From contig OU342639.1 in the NCBI GenBank assembly GCA_910589415.1, positions 28,900,268 through 28,964,267 of the forward strand: a DNA stretch of 64,000 bases, given 5' to 3'. Under the pieces are notes generated by a model. That model was not told the origin of the DNA. It saw nothing but the letters and a program-made list of their open reading frames with translations, and did not search any database. Shown in pieces: positions 28,001 through 37,560 of this stretch; position 1 is the first letter of the stretch; the number at the start of each line of letters is the position of its first letter. Position numbers and translations under genes: made by a program. The DNA comes from Malachius bipustulatus. Lineage: Eukaryota > Arthropoda > Insecta > Coleoptera > Melyridae.

Positions 28001-30568
28001 TTAATATTGACGAAGAATGGTTCTGAATTCATCAATTAGCAATAATTAATGTCCAAAGTGGAAGAAAACTTCTACCTAAATTACCTTTAGAAGAAAATAC
28101 TGATAGTAGTCAAGAATTCCGCGGAATCCTTATATGCGAATAGGGTACCTGGCAAATTTGGTATAATTTTGGGAACTTCGATGAGTAGATCAGAAGTCTC
28201 ATGGGCATAACCCTCCAAAAACTCCTGTTCTCGAGACATATTCACCTCTGAAGATTGATTTTTTCTATCATGAAGTGACGCATATATTTTTAAATATGTG
28301 CGCCCTACTTGTTTTAACTTGTTTTCGAAAGAAATGTTAGATAGATAATTTGTTAGGATTGAAAAGCTGCTTCTGTTGCTGTAGAAAATCGGGGAAAATT
28401 TGCTATTATTATCTTAATATTATTGATATGTATCTATTATAATCTTAACAAATGATCTATTTAACATTTCACTCTAAAAAAATTAAGGGGGCCAACATTT
28501 AAAAATAAATGCGTGACTGTCATGATAGAAAAAAACATCATTATATTTTTCGATATCTCAACAACGATGAAAGGTAAGTGATAAATGTATATAAACTAAA
28601 TTGTAGAGCGTAAAAAAGGCAATAAAAATAAAAAGTATCCCTTCCCAATTTTCATATATCACGGTGGAGAGAACACTTTTTTCAAGATCGCGAAGAATAG
28701 GAATAGGAAATAGGAAATTTCGATCGACAATTTGCATTTCAGCTTTTCTATAAGCCCCCCCCCCCTTCACTCAATATCCAAAAATCAGATTTCTCGGTTC
28801 ACTTATTGTATTTATAACCCATTTTTTTTTCTACATAATGACTGGACTATACTACAAGGAACGACCAAAAATAATTAAGAAATAAAAAACTTAAAATTTT
28901 GAAAATTCCACAATAGTGTTTTGGTTATTTTTAGTTATTTTTAGTTGTTTTTTCAAGAATTTGAAGGTGATTATAATACGAAAATTCCAATAAATTTGTT
29001 TCCGAAAATGTTTTTCAGTCGAAATAAGTGTCGATTTACGAAACTGGCTTTTATTGCATCTGTCTACAGGTACAGAGTGGACCAATAATTCTGAATTTTT
29101 GTTTCCAGGTCTATTTAATTTAATAACCCATTTTCAGAAAAATTGTGGGTATGATCGAAGCACCCAATGGCGTAGAATCCGAGGTCAGAGGACACCTTTT
29201 GTCTCCTAAAAACTTCTGAACGATTTTTTTCCCCAATTTTTATTGATTTTTACGAAATGTCAGATTAAATTGCTATGAAAAAAGGCATAGATACTTATAA
29301 AATTTCGATGATGGGAGGCACCGTATTCAAGAGAAATTCAAATTCTTATATTGATTTTTTTAATTAATGGTCTAAGAATAATTCTTCAGATAAGTACCTA
29401 CCATAAATTGAAGGGCTTGCAGATAAAGCTAAAATATTAAGAAAGCTCAGATAATTTTTTTTTCCGAAAATGTTTTTTAACTAAGATACAGGGTGTTTAA
29501 AATGTAATTTATCATTTACAAAGCTGATTTTTCCACACCCTTGTATCTCGGTAAAAAAAAACATTCCCGGAAAAAAATTATTTGAACTTTCTTCATATTT
29601 TAGTCTTATCTACCTACCTATACAACCCCTCCAATTTATGGTACTTCTCTTAAGAGTTCTTAGACTATTAAATAAGCATAATATAAATTAAAAAAATGTT
29701 AAAAAAGCTAAATTTGAATTTTTCTCGAAAACGGTGAGTCCTGTCAAAATTTTACAGGAAAGTCTTGTTGTTGCAATTTAATCTAGCATTTCAAAAAATC
29801 AATAAAAAAATTAAAAAGAACATAAAGAAAAACATTCTCCACCACTGGGTGCTTCGGTTATACCCACAATTTTTCCAAATACTGGTTAATAAATAGAAAA
29901 CTATTGTATACAAAAATTCATAATTACTGGTCCACTTTGTATAAAGAAATAATAAAAAAACAGTTTCGTAAATCCACACTTAAACACTCTTGTATCTCGG
30001 TTAAAAAAACATTTCCTCTTATTTGAATTTTCTTATTATTTTAGCTTTACCTACAAGCCGCTCAATTTATGGTACTTACTCCTAAATCACCTTGTATATT
30101 ATTATTATTATCATTATTAATTATAGTGAAAAATAAAATTTTATCTTCAAGTACCTACCTATAAGGTAGATTTCTTGATCGTGGAAGAGAAGATGAAATA
30201 CATACCATCAGGCAAAATAAAAATAATAAGTTAATAATAATAATTAATTAATGTTAAAGAGCGGTATCCTTATGCTACTAACTTGTATTGTTGTTGTTTT
30301 TGCTCATAATCTTCCTGGGCATGGATGGGGAGACGGTGCGTTGCAGAAGCGACGCCGTCGGGACGCAGACGGTGACCTTAGGTGATTGCCTGCTGACTGA
30401 TACGGCGACGGCGACCGCACCGCCAGTGCCGGTGCCAGTGATACCGATACCACCACCTGCGGTGTTAGTGTTATTGGCCGCACTCGCGCCACTGCTGGAC
30501 GCCGCGACGGCCGTCGTGGCCGGCGTCTGCTCTTCATTGCCGCCTTCCATCGCCAGGCATAACACCAT
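6787..30568 (-). CDS. nab: nab: NGFI-A-binding (NAB) transcriptional co-repressor, five coding exons
   Basis: Spliced minus-strand gene: join of 30568-30283, 9581-9146, 8834-8633, 8175-7928 and 7015-6787. All introns have GT-AG borders and the phases match (1, 2, 0, 2), giving 1401 bases = 466 residues plus a TAG stop. Human NAB1/NAB2 are about 490-525 residues, so the length fits. Residues 105-175 are NAB conserved domain 1 ([40 protein letters not shown]), which in the family binds EGR/Krox-type zinc-finger activators. Residues 315-390 are conserved domain 2 ([28 protein letters not shown]), the repression domain. The C-terminus has a basic KKPKLE segment, a possible nuclear signal. The ATG at 30568 is preceded by an in-frame TAA 57 bases upstream; a second in-frame ATG at 30550 is an alternative start. 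The first intron is 20.7 kb. Confidence 0.93.
7928..8175 (-). CDS. nab: nab coding exon 4 (NCD2 domain)
   Basis: Acceptor ttgtag|TTAGTAATG, donor ACACA|gtaagt. It encodes residues 309-390, covering NCD2. Visible family motifs are [36 protein letters not shown] and [20 protein letters not shown]2 carries repression activity in vertebrate NABs. Confidence 0.93.
8633..8834 (-). CDS. nab: nab coding exon 3 (linker)
   Basis: Acceptor ttgcag|ACCTTATTC, donor GAA|gtatgt. It encodes residues 241-308: Ser/Pro/Met-rich ([14 protein letters not shown]), then an amphipathic stretch [20 protein letters not shown]. It completes the Arg codon split with exon 2 and ends in phase 0. Confidence 0.9.
9146..9581 (-). 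CDS. nab: nab coding exon 2 (NCD1 domain)
   Basis: The acceptor is attttcag|TATTTCCC and the donor AAAAG|gttagc. It encodes residues 96-241: a short Pro/Ser linker, then the whole NCD1 domain at near-vertebrate conservation, then a Ser/Pro-rich stretch ending SPGLTLSKR. This is the most strongly conserved block in the gene and settles the identification. Confidence 0.93.
11986..12728. repeat. Fold-back element, ~740 bp
   Basis: The outer arms start GCGAAA at 11986 and end TTTCGC at 12728. Further inward the arms share GTCGTTG, TTCTCGAAATAC/GTATCTCGAAAA and TTAAAGTT. The inner part repeats the pattern: ACGCCACTGACTTTATTGG (12231) is answered by AAAGTCAGTGGCGT (12531), and a lysis-like string TTATCTTACGTTTTTGTTG by its degenerate complement near 12460. 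An ACAGGGTGTT motif lies within the left arm (12042). No coding potential. Confidence 0.75.
12746..13000. repeat. 255-bp element with ~31-bp terminal inverted repeats
   Basis: ATATCGCACCTCCCTTTGAA at 12746 continues to about 12776 and is matched in reverse complement by the block ending at 13000. It abuts the preceding fold-back after 17 bases. No open frame, and no certain target duplication. Confidence 0.8.
14400..14720. repeat. Dispersed repeat, copy 1 (partner at 24340-24740)
   Basis: Shares with 24340-24740, in the same orientation, CAATTTTCGTCCCTGGATTT, the following TTCTTGGCTGAAG block and weaker matches over about 300 bases (GGCGAGG, GAGAAATTTATTT/AAAAATTATTT). No coding potential. 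Family unknown. Confidence 0.6.
17990..18870 (+). repeat. Satellite-like family, locus 1 (about two ~450-bp units)
   Basis: Two same-strand copies of a unit. Landmarks are CGTCCCATTC at 18381 and 18833 (spacing 452), GGATTGTTTAACCGA upstream of each, and TTCTTCTGTAG near 18006 and 18514. The open frames at 17966, 18327 and 18781 are incidental to this repeat. The same family is found at 55740-56800. Confidence 0.75.
19811..20038 (+). pseudogene. Possible coding fragment of unknown origin
   Basis: A 76-codon open stretch (including the stop), less AT-rich than its surroundings, opening with GTG rather than ATG. The text looks protein-like ([20 protein letters not shown], then [16 protein letters not shown]) and ends in a TAG, followed 30 bases later by AATAAA. 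An in-frame ATG exists inside (the M of MVYHV). I do not recognise the family. It could be a relic of a retrocopied gene or of a mobile element inside the nab intron, or chance. Confidence 0.25.
22255..22960. repeat. Two diverged tandem copies of a ~400-bp unit
   Basis: ACGCCACTGG at about 22332 is echoed by ACGCCATTGG at 22742. ACCACCATTTTG near 22480 is echoed by GCCACCATTTTGG near 22878, each followed by an AACTGA/GACTGA word and a CAATACCA/CAGTACCA word. Spacing is about 400-410 bases. No coding potential. Confidence 0.6.
24340..24740. repeat. Dispersed repeat, copy 2 (partner at 14400-14720)
   Basis: Same family as the 14.4-kb copy, with the core CAATTTTCGTCCCTGGATTT near 24359. Both copies later carry a stretch mentioning ATCGAAAATTA/ATCGAAAGTTA followed by CCCCAAT, which suggests a longer ancestral unit. 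Confidence 0.6.
25371..25645. mobile_element. Non-autonomous DNA element carrying a TTTCCA minisatellite, with a 10-bp target duplication
   Basis: Flanked by the identical decamer GATACAACCC at 25361-25370 and 25646-25655. The ends are inverted repeats, GAGGAGATGTTCACTCG on the left and GAGGGGGTGTTCACTCG in complement on the right (17 bases, two mismatches). Just inside both ends is the direct copy GTGTACAATTATTTCCAC. Between them is an array of TTTCCACTA-like units. The 9-11-bp target size is typical of Mutator-like elements; class assignment is inference. The open frames across the array are repeat artefacts. Confidence 0.85.
25405..25628 (+). repeat. TTTCCA minisatellite array
   Basis: Degenerate head-to-tail units of ATTTCCACT/ATTTCCACA type with variable spacing of about 9-11 bases, confined to the interior of the MITE at 25371-25645. 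Confidence 0.9.
28755..28765 (+). repeat. Poly-C run (11)
   Basis: Eleven consecutive C in an AT-rich intron. Similar runs occur at 5378, 38740 and 61714, and a G run at 14198. Confidence 0.95.
29026..29981. repeat. ~956-bp fold-back element
   Basis: AAGTGTCGATTTACGAAACTGG at 29026 is answered by CAGTTTCGTAAATCCACACTT ending at 29981. Inner pairs include GTGGACCAATAATTC versus ATTACTGGTCCAC, AAAATTGTGGGTATGATCG versus TATACCCACAATTTTT, and CATAAATTGAAGGG versus CCCTCCAATTTATGG. The centre near 29500 holds ACAGGGTGTTT and CACACCCTTGTATC. Part of the right arm is duplicated again at about 29985-30080. Confidence 0.8.
30283..30568 (-). CDS. nab: nab coding exon 1 (low-complexity N-terminus)
   Basis: Encodes residues 1-95 plus one base. 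It begins [16 protein letters not shown] and becomes rich in Ala, Ser, Gly, Thr and Val ([11 protein letters not shown]), ending in an Asn run just before the donor (ACAA|gttagt). The leftover A joins TA of exon 2 to give Ile, which restores the frame exactly. GC content is far above the surroundings. Vertebrate NAB proteins lack such an N-terminal extension of this composition, so function is unknown. The 149-codon plus-strand frame over the same bases is an antisense shadow. Confidence 0.85.
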
Positions 30569-31560
30569 CCGGCGACGCTGTTTGATTACAAATTTAAATT
30601 ACAACAGCTTATCCGTCACGAGTCACGACCAACCCACTATCACCGTACCACCGATTCTTCTCGCCACTAAAAATACGACGATCTCTAGATCGTACTTATG
30701 TAATTTGAAAGGCTTAAGTGAAGGAAGATCAAGCTAGTGCTAGTGGAACGTTCGAACCACAACTGCATCTGTTATGTTATTAGTGTAGACATTTTTCTCC
30801 CCACTTTAGCTCTTGGTGGCCAGTTTAGGGAGCGCCTAGTCCCCTCCACCGGAGCGACAGGATCGAGTCCGGAGTTTTAGTACTCCCTGATTAGAAGGAT
30901 AACGAAATGAGGTACATACATCATATACATACACATAGTTCAGTTATAGGGGAAGCAGTCACTAGTCACTACTCACTAGTCCTATGCCTATGCCCTGTGG
31001 CTCTGATGAATTCTTTACTTACTTGCTCTATTATTGTACTGAAACTAGTTGCACTCTGCGTAAGTGCGTAGGTACTAAATGTATGTTGTACACTTGTATA
31101 GGTAATATAACTACATACTACATACATTATAATGTGTGTTTCAGAATGATGAACTTGTCTTAAGATTCATTCCCGGTTATCCTTGGTTCGGGTGCGTCTG
31201 TTAATTCCGGGGTCTGTCAAGTCTTTTTTTGTGCAGGTGTATTTTCATAGGGATGAAAATTGTACGCTGAAGGATGTCATTTTATAATCCAAAATTGAGG
31301 GGTTCTGGATTTTTTTTAAGTGTTCACAATTACTGAAAAAATAATATATTCCACCTGGCAAATATTAGGTAGGTACCTACCTACCTAAATCTACAGGGGA
31401 TGTTCAACTTTTCTTTTTACTTTTTTTAATTTCTCCAAACTACATATATTTAAAATTTTATGGTAAAATTTTGTAAAGGCTGATAAATAATTAAAGACTC
31501 ATAGGGAGGTATTTTTGTGCGTAAAAAGTTTCAGGAGAAAATAGTGGCGTGGTTATTATT
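30569..31560. other. nab: Presumed nab 5' region
   Basis: About 1 kb upstream of the nab start. It contains a GC-richer patch around 30800-30890 that could be untranslated exon or promoter of the minus-strand gene. No TATA box or splice site can be assigned with confidence, and no other gene is seen. Confidence 0.3.
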
Positions 31561-32061
31561 ATACAGGGTGTAAACTTCTACCCACTAGAGAAAATAAATT
31601 TTTTCAAACTTATTTTGAAATTTTATATTATTACCTGGGAAAAAGATACTCTTAGTCTCTATTATATAGGAGGCTTAGTTTTTGAGATATTTTGATTTGT
31701 TTTATGAAAAATAAAAATCAATATTCAAAATAAATTCTCAAAATATTTTCCATTATTTTGAATACAAGAGCAACATCGTTTTCTTAAAGAAATTAAAGAA
31801 TATAAAATTTCAAAATAAGTTTTATAGAAACTTTTGTACTTTAATAAGTAATACGTACCGTCTCCTAATAATATCAACTGCCAATGCCAAACATACAGAA
31901 AATAGTAATATTTTCAATGGCAATCTCTTGAAGTTTGAAGTTCTTCTTCTACAGACTTTTTTTGCTCCTTTAATTACCAAAATTGAGAAAAATATCTTCA
32001 ATATTTTAGAACATATATTCGATAATTAAATTGATTTTTTCTCAAAAGTTTATTAACACCC
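31561..32061. repeat. Fold-back element bounded by TACAGGGTGT / ACACCCTGTA
   Basis: TACAGGGTGTAAAC at 31561 and TTAACACCCTGTA ending at 32061 form the ends. Inner arms share TTGAAATTTTATATT and its complement near 31800. A GTGGCGT phrase sits just outside the left end (31544). Non-coding. Confidence 0.65.
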
Positions 32062-32606
32062 TGTATTTTTAAAATAAAACGTTTTAGAGCAGGACTTTAT
32101 GGAAAAAACTATTATTTTTACGTGTTCTGTCGTTTGCCGAAGTTATGAACATACAAACTGAAACACGACCCTATGCTGTACTTATCTGTGGCGGCTCGTG
32201 CTGGATTGCAAAGTTAGTGAAGTATACAGGGTGTCCCGTAAGTAATGGTCCGTGGTGAAATGGGAGATTCTTGGTTTAAAAATATTACGATCTGACACTA
32301 CTTGCTCTAACAAAATCTTGATAATAAAAAAGATACAGGGTGGCAAAGTTGAGACTTAAAAATTTGCTTTTCAAAATATCTCGAAAAATTGTACAGGTAC
32401 GAACGTGAAAACTTGGTGATAGATGTTTTACGGTATGGGAAATCATAATTTGATATCCGTGTCGATGTATTTTATAGAGGGCGCCACTTAGGTTATGTTG
32501 ACGACGTAAATGAACAGATAACTTTTTTATTCTTCAGGATATCGCGCATTTTATTGTGAAATATTAAAACTACATCATTCTTGAGAAAAAAAGGTATACC
32601 GATTTT

Positions 32607-34748
32607 GGTGGTGGTGGTGGTGGTATGACCTCAGGGCACGGTGTAAGATAACTATACACCGTGCCTCAGGGTTAATGAAACCCCATTAGTCACAGACTTT
32701 TGTATTTGGATGTAACAATGTCACAGAGGTTGCAGTTAAAAGCATCATTCATTACATTACAAAGTACAAAGTGTACAAAAAGATTACATCCCTATCCTAA
32801 ATTGAACAATTCCACTTTCCTTTTCTTACATTTTTTAGATTATACTTACAATTTTTTTTTTCTTTTTTTTTTCTTTTTTTTTTTTATACACATATAATTA
32901 TACTCTTTTTTTTTGTTCTATTTTTTTTATATATTCTATTTTTTTTATCAATTTTTTTTAATTTATTTCTTTTTTTTTTTACACATACAGGGTTACTGGT
33001 AACTGGATACATTCCTTTGGTGATCTGATAAAACAAGAGGTAAGAAGTAAATTAACCCCAACATGCACTATACAAAACTCAATAGATTTTGAGATATTTC
33101 GATTTTCAACTTTTCTTAAAAAAATGGTTTCAGATGTCTTGAAATGTAATTTTCAAAAAATCTACTTTAACTTTTTGATTTTTTTTTTGCTGGAATACTT
33201 GTTCAATACTATGCTTCCTTCTGGAATAAAAAAATATCCTGAGGTATTTCGATCGTGTGAAAATTTCAAAGAAAAACTTTCACAAACTATTTTTTTTAAA
33301 TAAGATTTAAAAGTTTTTACAAGTTATTTTCCCAAAATTGTCAAGGCACCTTGCGTACAAATTGTTTTAAAAACTTCCCTAGTGTAGTAGCTATCTAACA
33401 AGGTACGAATCTTGTACAAGAATAACAGAATCTCCCCGCTATGTACCGTTACCGAGGAACAAATCCTTAAGTCGGGACGTTTTAAAAAAAATACGGCCCT
33501 GAACGGGGGTCTTAAAATTCTCGGATCCGGCCCATCTTCAACAGGTCGTATTTGGGGGTCCCGAGCTTCGTCCCTACCAAGTTTCGTCCCGATCGGTAAA
33601 ACTTTCAGACACTAAGAGTGTTTCCTAGGCTATTCCCGAAAAATCCCGAAATTCCCGAAAAAATGACACTTCCCGGGAACGGATCCCGCTCATTTTCAAT
33701 GGGCATCGTGCCACGGTGCGCCTCTTCAATCGAGTCAAATTTCAACTTTCCCACATGAAAACTGGCGGCTCTAGAGTGTTTCCTAGCAAAGTCACAGAAG
33801 TTTCGTAAGTATACGTATTCTTGTGCCCGAAAAATGTCTGTCTGTCGGTATGTTTGTCTGTGACTTTGCTAGGAAACACTGTACAGTCGCCAGTTTTCAT
33901 GTGGGAAAGTTGAAATTTGGCTCGATTGAAGAGGCGCACCGTGGCACGATGCCCATTGAAAATGAGCGGGATCCGTTCCCGGGAAGTGTCATTTTTTCGG
34001 GAATTTCGGGATTTTTCGGGAATAGCCTAGTAATAGCCACTCTAAGTGTCTGAAAGTTTTACCGATCGGGACGAAACTTGGTAGGGACGAAGCTCGTGAC
34101 CCCCAAATACGACCTATTGAAAATGGACCGGATCCGAGAATTTTAAGACCCCCGTTCAGGGCCGTATTTTTTTTAAAACGTCCCGACTTAAGGATTTGTT
34201 CCTCGGTAACGGTACATAGCGGGGAGATTCTGTTATTCTTGTACAAGATTCGTACCTTGTTAGATAGCTACTTCACTAGGGAAGTTTTTAAAACAATTTG
34301 TACGCAAGGTGCCTTGACAATTTTGCGTAAATAACTTGTAAAAACTTTTAAATCTTATTTAAAAAAAATAGTTTGTGAAAGTTTTTCTTTGAAATTTTCA
34401 CACGATCGAAATACCTCAGGATATTTTTTATTCCAGAAGGAAGCATAGTATTGGACAAGTATTCCAGCAAAAAAAAAATCAAAAAGTTAAAGTAGATTTT
34501 TTGAAAATTACATTTCAAGACATCTGAAACCATTTTTTTAAGAAAAGTTGAAAATCGAAATATCTCAAAATCTATTGAGTTTTGTATAGTGCATGTTGGG
34601 GTTAATTTACTCCTTACCTCTTGTTTTATCAGATCACCAAAGGAATGTATCCAGTTACCAGTAACCCTGTATATACTCTATTTTTTATCAATTTTTTTTT
34701 TTTATATATACCTATATACTCTATTTTTTTGATCAATTTTTTTTTTTT
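32607..34748. mobile_element. Insertion inside element A, flanked by a 12-bp duplication and with a T-rich tandem tail
   Basis: The identical 12-mer TATACCGATTTT occurs at 32595-32606 and 34749-34760. The insert starts with (GGT)n, followed by a small hairpin (GGCACGGTGT...ACACCGTGCC, 32634-32667), and ends in T-rich units of the type TATACTCTATTTTTT/ATCAATTTTTT found on both sides of nested element B. A 12-bp duplication plus a repetitive tail suggests a retroposon (inference). No protein-coding frame recognised. Confidence 0.7.
32986..34671. repeat. Nested palindrome B: ~812-bp near-perfect arms, ~61-bp loop
   Basis: TACAGGGTTACTGGTAACTG at 32986 is mirrored by the block ending at 34671. 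The arms (32986-33797 and 33859-34671) stay in register throughout: the same 67-codon frame is seen on the plus strand at 33412 and on the minus strand at 34246, purely because of the palindrome. GC-richer than its host. It lies inside the T-rich tail of the insertion. If transcribed it would form a very long hairpin RNA. Confidence 0.92.
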
Positions 34749-35635
34749 TATACCGATTTTCAGTCTCAAAAGTTAGTGGTTTTCGAGATAATCACGTTTT
34801 AATAATCTCCTGCATTACATATTTCAATTTTTTTTTATTATCAGAAATCTTAATGCAGTAGGTTGAGATAATAACCAGCATTTTGGCAATTAAACATTTT
34901 TCACTTTGAGATATATTAAAAAAGCAAACAAATGAACCATATTCACCTAAATTCCTATACAGATTCTGAAATAGTCGATTACCAGCAGAGGTTGCAGTCT
35001 GTTTGGATATCGTGGCAGGTATTCTCGTTTCGCAGCTTGCCCATAGAAGTTTTTTTTTGCAATAAATAAGAAATCATATCTCTCTTATCTGAATTTGAAA
35101 AATTATTATGTCTCGACATTTTTTAATTTCCTAACCACTAGCAATAAGCAAAAAATTATAAACAGTACCTAGTAGAGAAAATTATTAACTGTCAATTACA
35201 TATCTCGAAAACCACTAACTTTTGGGACTGACAATCAGTATATCTTTTTTTCTCAAGAATGATGTAGTTTTAATATTTCACAATAAAATGCGCAATAGCC
35301 TGAAGGATAAAAAAGTTATGTCTTCATTTACGTCGTCAACATGACCTAAGTGGCGCCCCCTATAAAATAAATCGACACGGATATCAAATTATGATTTCTT
35401 ATACTATAAAACATCTATCCCCAAATTTTCACGTTCGTACCTTTACAATTTTTCAAGATATTTTGAAAAGCAAATTTGTAAGTCTCAACTTTGCCACCAT
35501 GTATATCTTTTTTATTATCAAGATTTTGTTAGAGCAAGTAGTGTCAGATCGTAATATTTTTAAACCAAGAATCTCCCATTTCACCACGGACCATTACTTA
35601 CGGGACACCTGTATATAGTTTCTTTCTACACAAAA

Positions 35636-36140
35636 GGTCTGGTCGGCTCGATTTATTTTGCAAGGTCAGGTTCAACAAAGTCCTCGGAAAAAACTCGGAA
35701 TGGGAAAAACCGATTCTTAAAAAGAATAAAGTAAAATAAAATAAGTGAAACAGGAATAAGTAAAATAGATTTTCGAAAAGTCCACCGCTCGAAAAATCGT
35801 TTTTGAAAAAAACATCGTCCGGTCTGCTCGATTTTTTTTGCAAGGTCCGGTTGGACATCAAATCTAGAAAAATCGATTTTTGCAAAGTTCGGTGCAGCTC
35901 GATTTTTTTTTTGGCATGGACCGTTTCGACAGTCCTCGAATGAAGCTGGAAAAAATAGATTTTTACAAAGTCCGATGCAGCTCGTAAAATCGATTTTTAC
36001 AAAGCCCACCGCTCGAAAATTCGATTTTTGCAAGGTCCGGTCAGCTCATTTTTTTTATGGTTTAGTTTGACAGGTTTAAAAAAAGCTCGAATTATTAGGA
36101 CGGGCCATGCAGACCTTGTCAGACCTGATCTTGCAAAAAA
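35636..36140. repeat. Cluster of short degenerate sub-repeats
   Basis: At least six irregularly spaced copies of a CAAGGTCCGGT / CAAAGTCCGATGCAGCTCG word, each next to GATTTTT runs (about 35662, 35840, 35880, 35966, 36000, 36030). The three overlapping minus-strand frames here are produced by this low-complexity repetition. Confidence 0.65.
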
Positions 36141-37309
36141 AAATTGAGCTGACTGGACATTGCCTAAAAATAAAAAATCAAGGTGACGAATCGTGTCAAA
36201 CACAGAACTTACCAAAAAAAAAAAAAATGAAACAAAAATTTTTTTTTATATAATTTCATAGAATATCGATTAGAATAATATGACATAAAAATTTCAAATA
36301 ATAAAAAAAATTAAGTTGAGAAAAAACTATACCTAGCAAGATTTTTACAATTCAAAAAAGCGTCATTTATTTAGGAATAGGCGAAGTGGCACTTCATTCG
36401 CACTTCATATGAAAAGCCGCCTCGGCCCTGATCATATAGGTATGGTACATCAAGGAATAGTGCAGATTTGATTTATAGTAAATGGCCAAAGGTTGCAAAG
36501 GCAATCCTTTAAGAAGCAGAAGAGAGAAAGCTCCAAATAGCTGAAGAGCTCCAACAAAGTCTGAATATATATACAGAGGCTGATCAGTAACTCGCGCACT
36601 GCTCAGAGCTTCTTTTTTCCATAGATATGATCGTTTCTATAAAAATAAAAATAACATCACTGCACTGAACATGTGAATAAGTTCGGGTTGGATATGGTAT
36701 TGTTATTATTTTTATTTCCATAGCAACGAAGGCATTTGAATATTTTTATATTCTAAGTTGAGTTTATGCGGTTGCTATTGTTGCCAAACTTCAAATTTCG
36801 TTCAGATTTAGGTATGGTATCAATTTCCAACATTCTCAATTCCTCTGTAAAGAGGTTTTGTGGAAAAAAATTGATTAAAATTATATGGTATCCGTTCCAG
36901 ACATTTTTTATCACGGTTATTGAAAAAAATAGCTTCAAAGTCGGATGAAGTAAACTCTTGAAACCCACCATTGGATTCAATTTTTTTTTGTAGAATATCC
37001 TTAATTTTACTGGGCTCTATATCGCCCTGTATTCGGAGTGCGCGATTTACTGATCACCTGTGGATATTTTTTTATAGAATAAAATTTTCAAAAAAAATAT
37101 TGGCTTGTTAAACTTAAATTTTTTCCTTTTCCTCGTCCTCAATTTTGTTGTAAAACAATGAAAACATATTAACTCGCTTGCAACAAATTTGTTGATAATA
37201 ATTATCAGTTTATATCATGCATTATATTCATGGCAAGCATCATCGGGAGTACCTATTAAAAAAAAAAAAAAAACTTTTTGGGTTTGAAAATTGCTTTGTG
37301 CGGGTTAGT

Positions 37310-37560
37310 ACCTAAGTGCTTTGTAAACGGTAAAAAGTACTTTTTGAATGTTAAAAAGATTTTCTTTAACGGTTAAAAAGTATTTTTTATAGGTTGAAAA
37401 GTGCTTTTTAAGGATTAAAAAGAGTTAAAAAAAGTTAAAAGTACTATTAGAGTTAAAAGGCCCTTATTTTGTTCTAAAAGAGAAGATCTCTGAAGATTAA
37501 AAGTTGGTTTTATATCTTCAAAGGTACTCTTTTGGGGCTAAAAATAAATTATTACTGACA
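37310..37560. repeat. Degenerate GTTAAAAAGTACTTTTT array
   Basis: Repeated GGTTAAAAAGTA/GGTTGAAAAGTGCTTTTT words spaced about 20-30 bases apart, decaying to the right. Non-coding. Confidence 0.6.

Larger units (their letters stand above)
9582..30282 (-). other. nab: nab intron 1 (20.7 kb), repeat-filled
   Basis: Bounded by a minus-strand donor gttagt at 30282 and an acceptor at 9582. It accounts for about a third of the window. Contents with internal structure are listed separately (fold-backs at 11986, 12746, 25190 and 29026, satellite-like units at 18-19 kb, dispersed repeats, a TTTCCA-bearing MITE). Other content: an (AAAT)n run at 10050-10079 and a 13-base G run at 14198-14210. Outside these I see no convincing coding exon, apart from the weak candidate at 19811. 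Confidence 0.85.
32224..35615. repeat. Palindromic fold-back element A, interrupted by a 2.1-kb insertion
   Basis: TATACAGGGTGTCCCGTAAG at 32224 is matched by the complement ending at 35615 (one C lost in the right terminus). Left arm 32224-32606, resuming at 34761-34793, pairs with 35202-35615. Shared blocks are GGTCCGTGGTGAAATGGG, AATATTACGATCTGACAC and GTGTCGAT near 32460/35370. Without the insertion the element would be about 1.24 kb. The ends are flanked by TA, compatible with a Tc1/mariner-like target (inference). Open frames inside are not genes. Confidence 0.88.

Noticed and set aside
30288..30737. 149-codon plus-strand frame with a hydrophobic Ala/Val/Leu run
   Set aside because: Antisense to nab exon 1; the minus-strand reading fits the splice phases of the NAB gene.
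33412..34246. Two mirror-image 67-85-codon frames
   Set aside because: Generated by palindrome B; no protein-like features and no independent support.
35598..36215. Three overlapping minus-strand frames rich in Phe, Lys and Ser
   Set aside because: Come from the degenerate CAAGGTCCGGT/GATTTTT sub-repeats.
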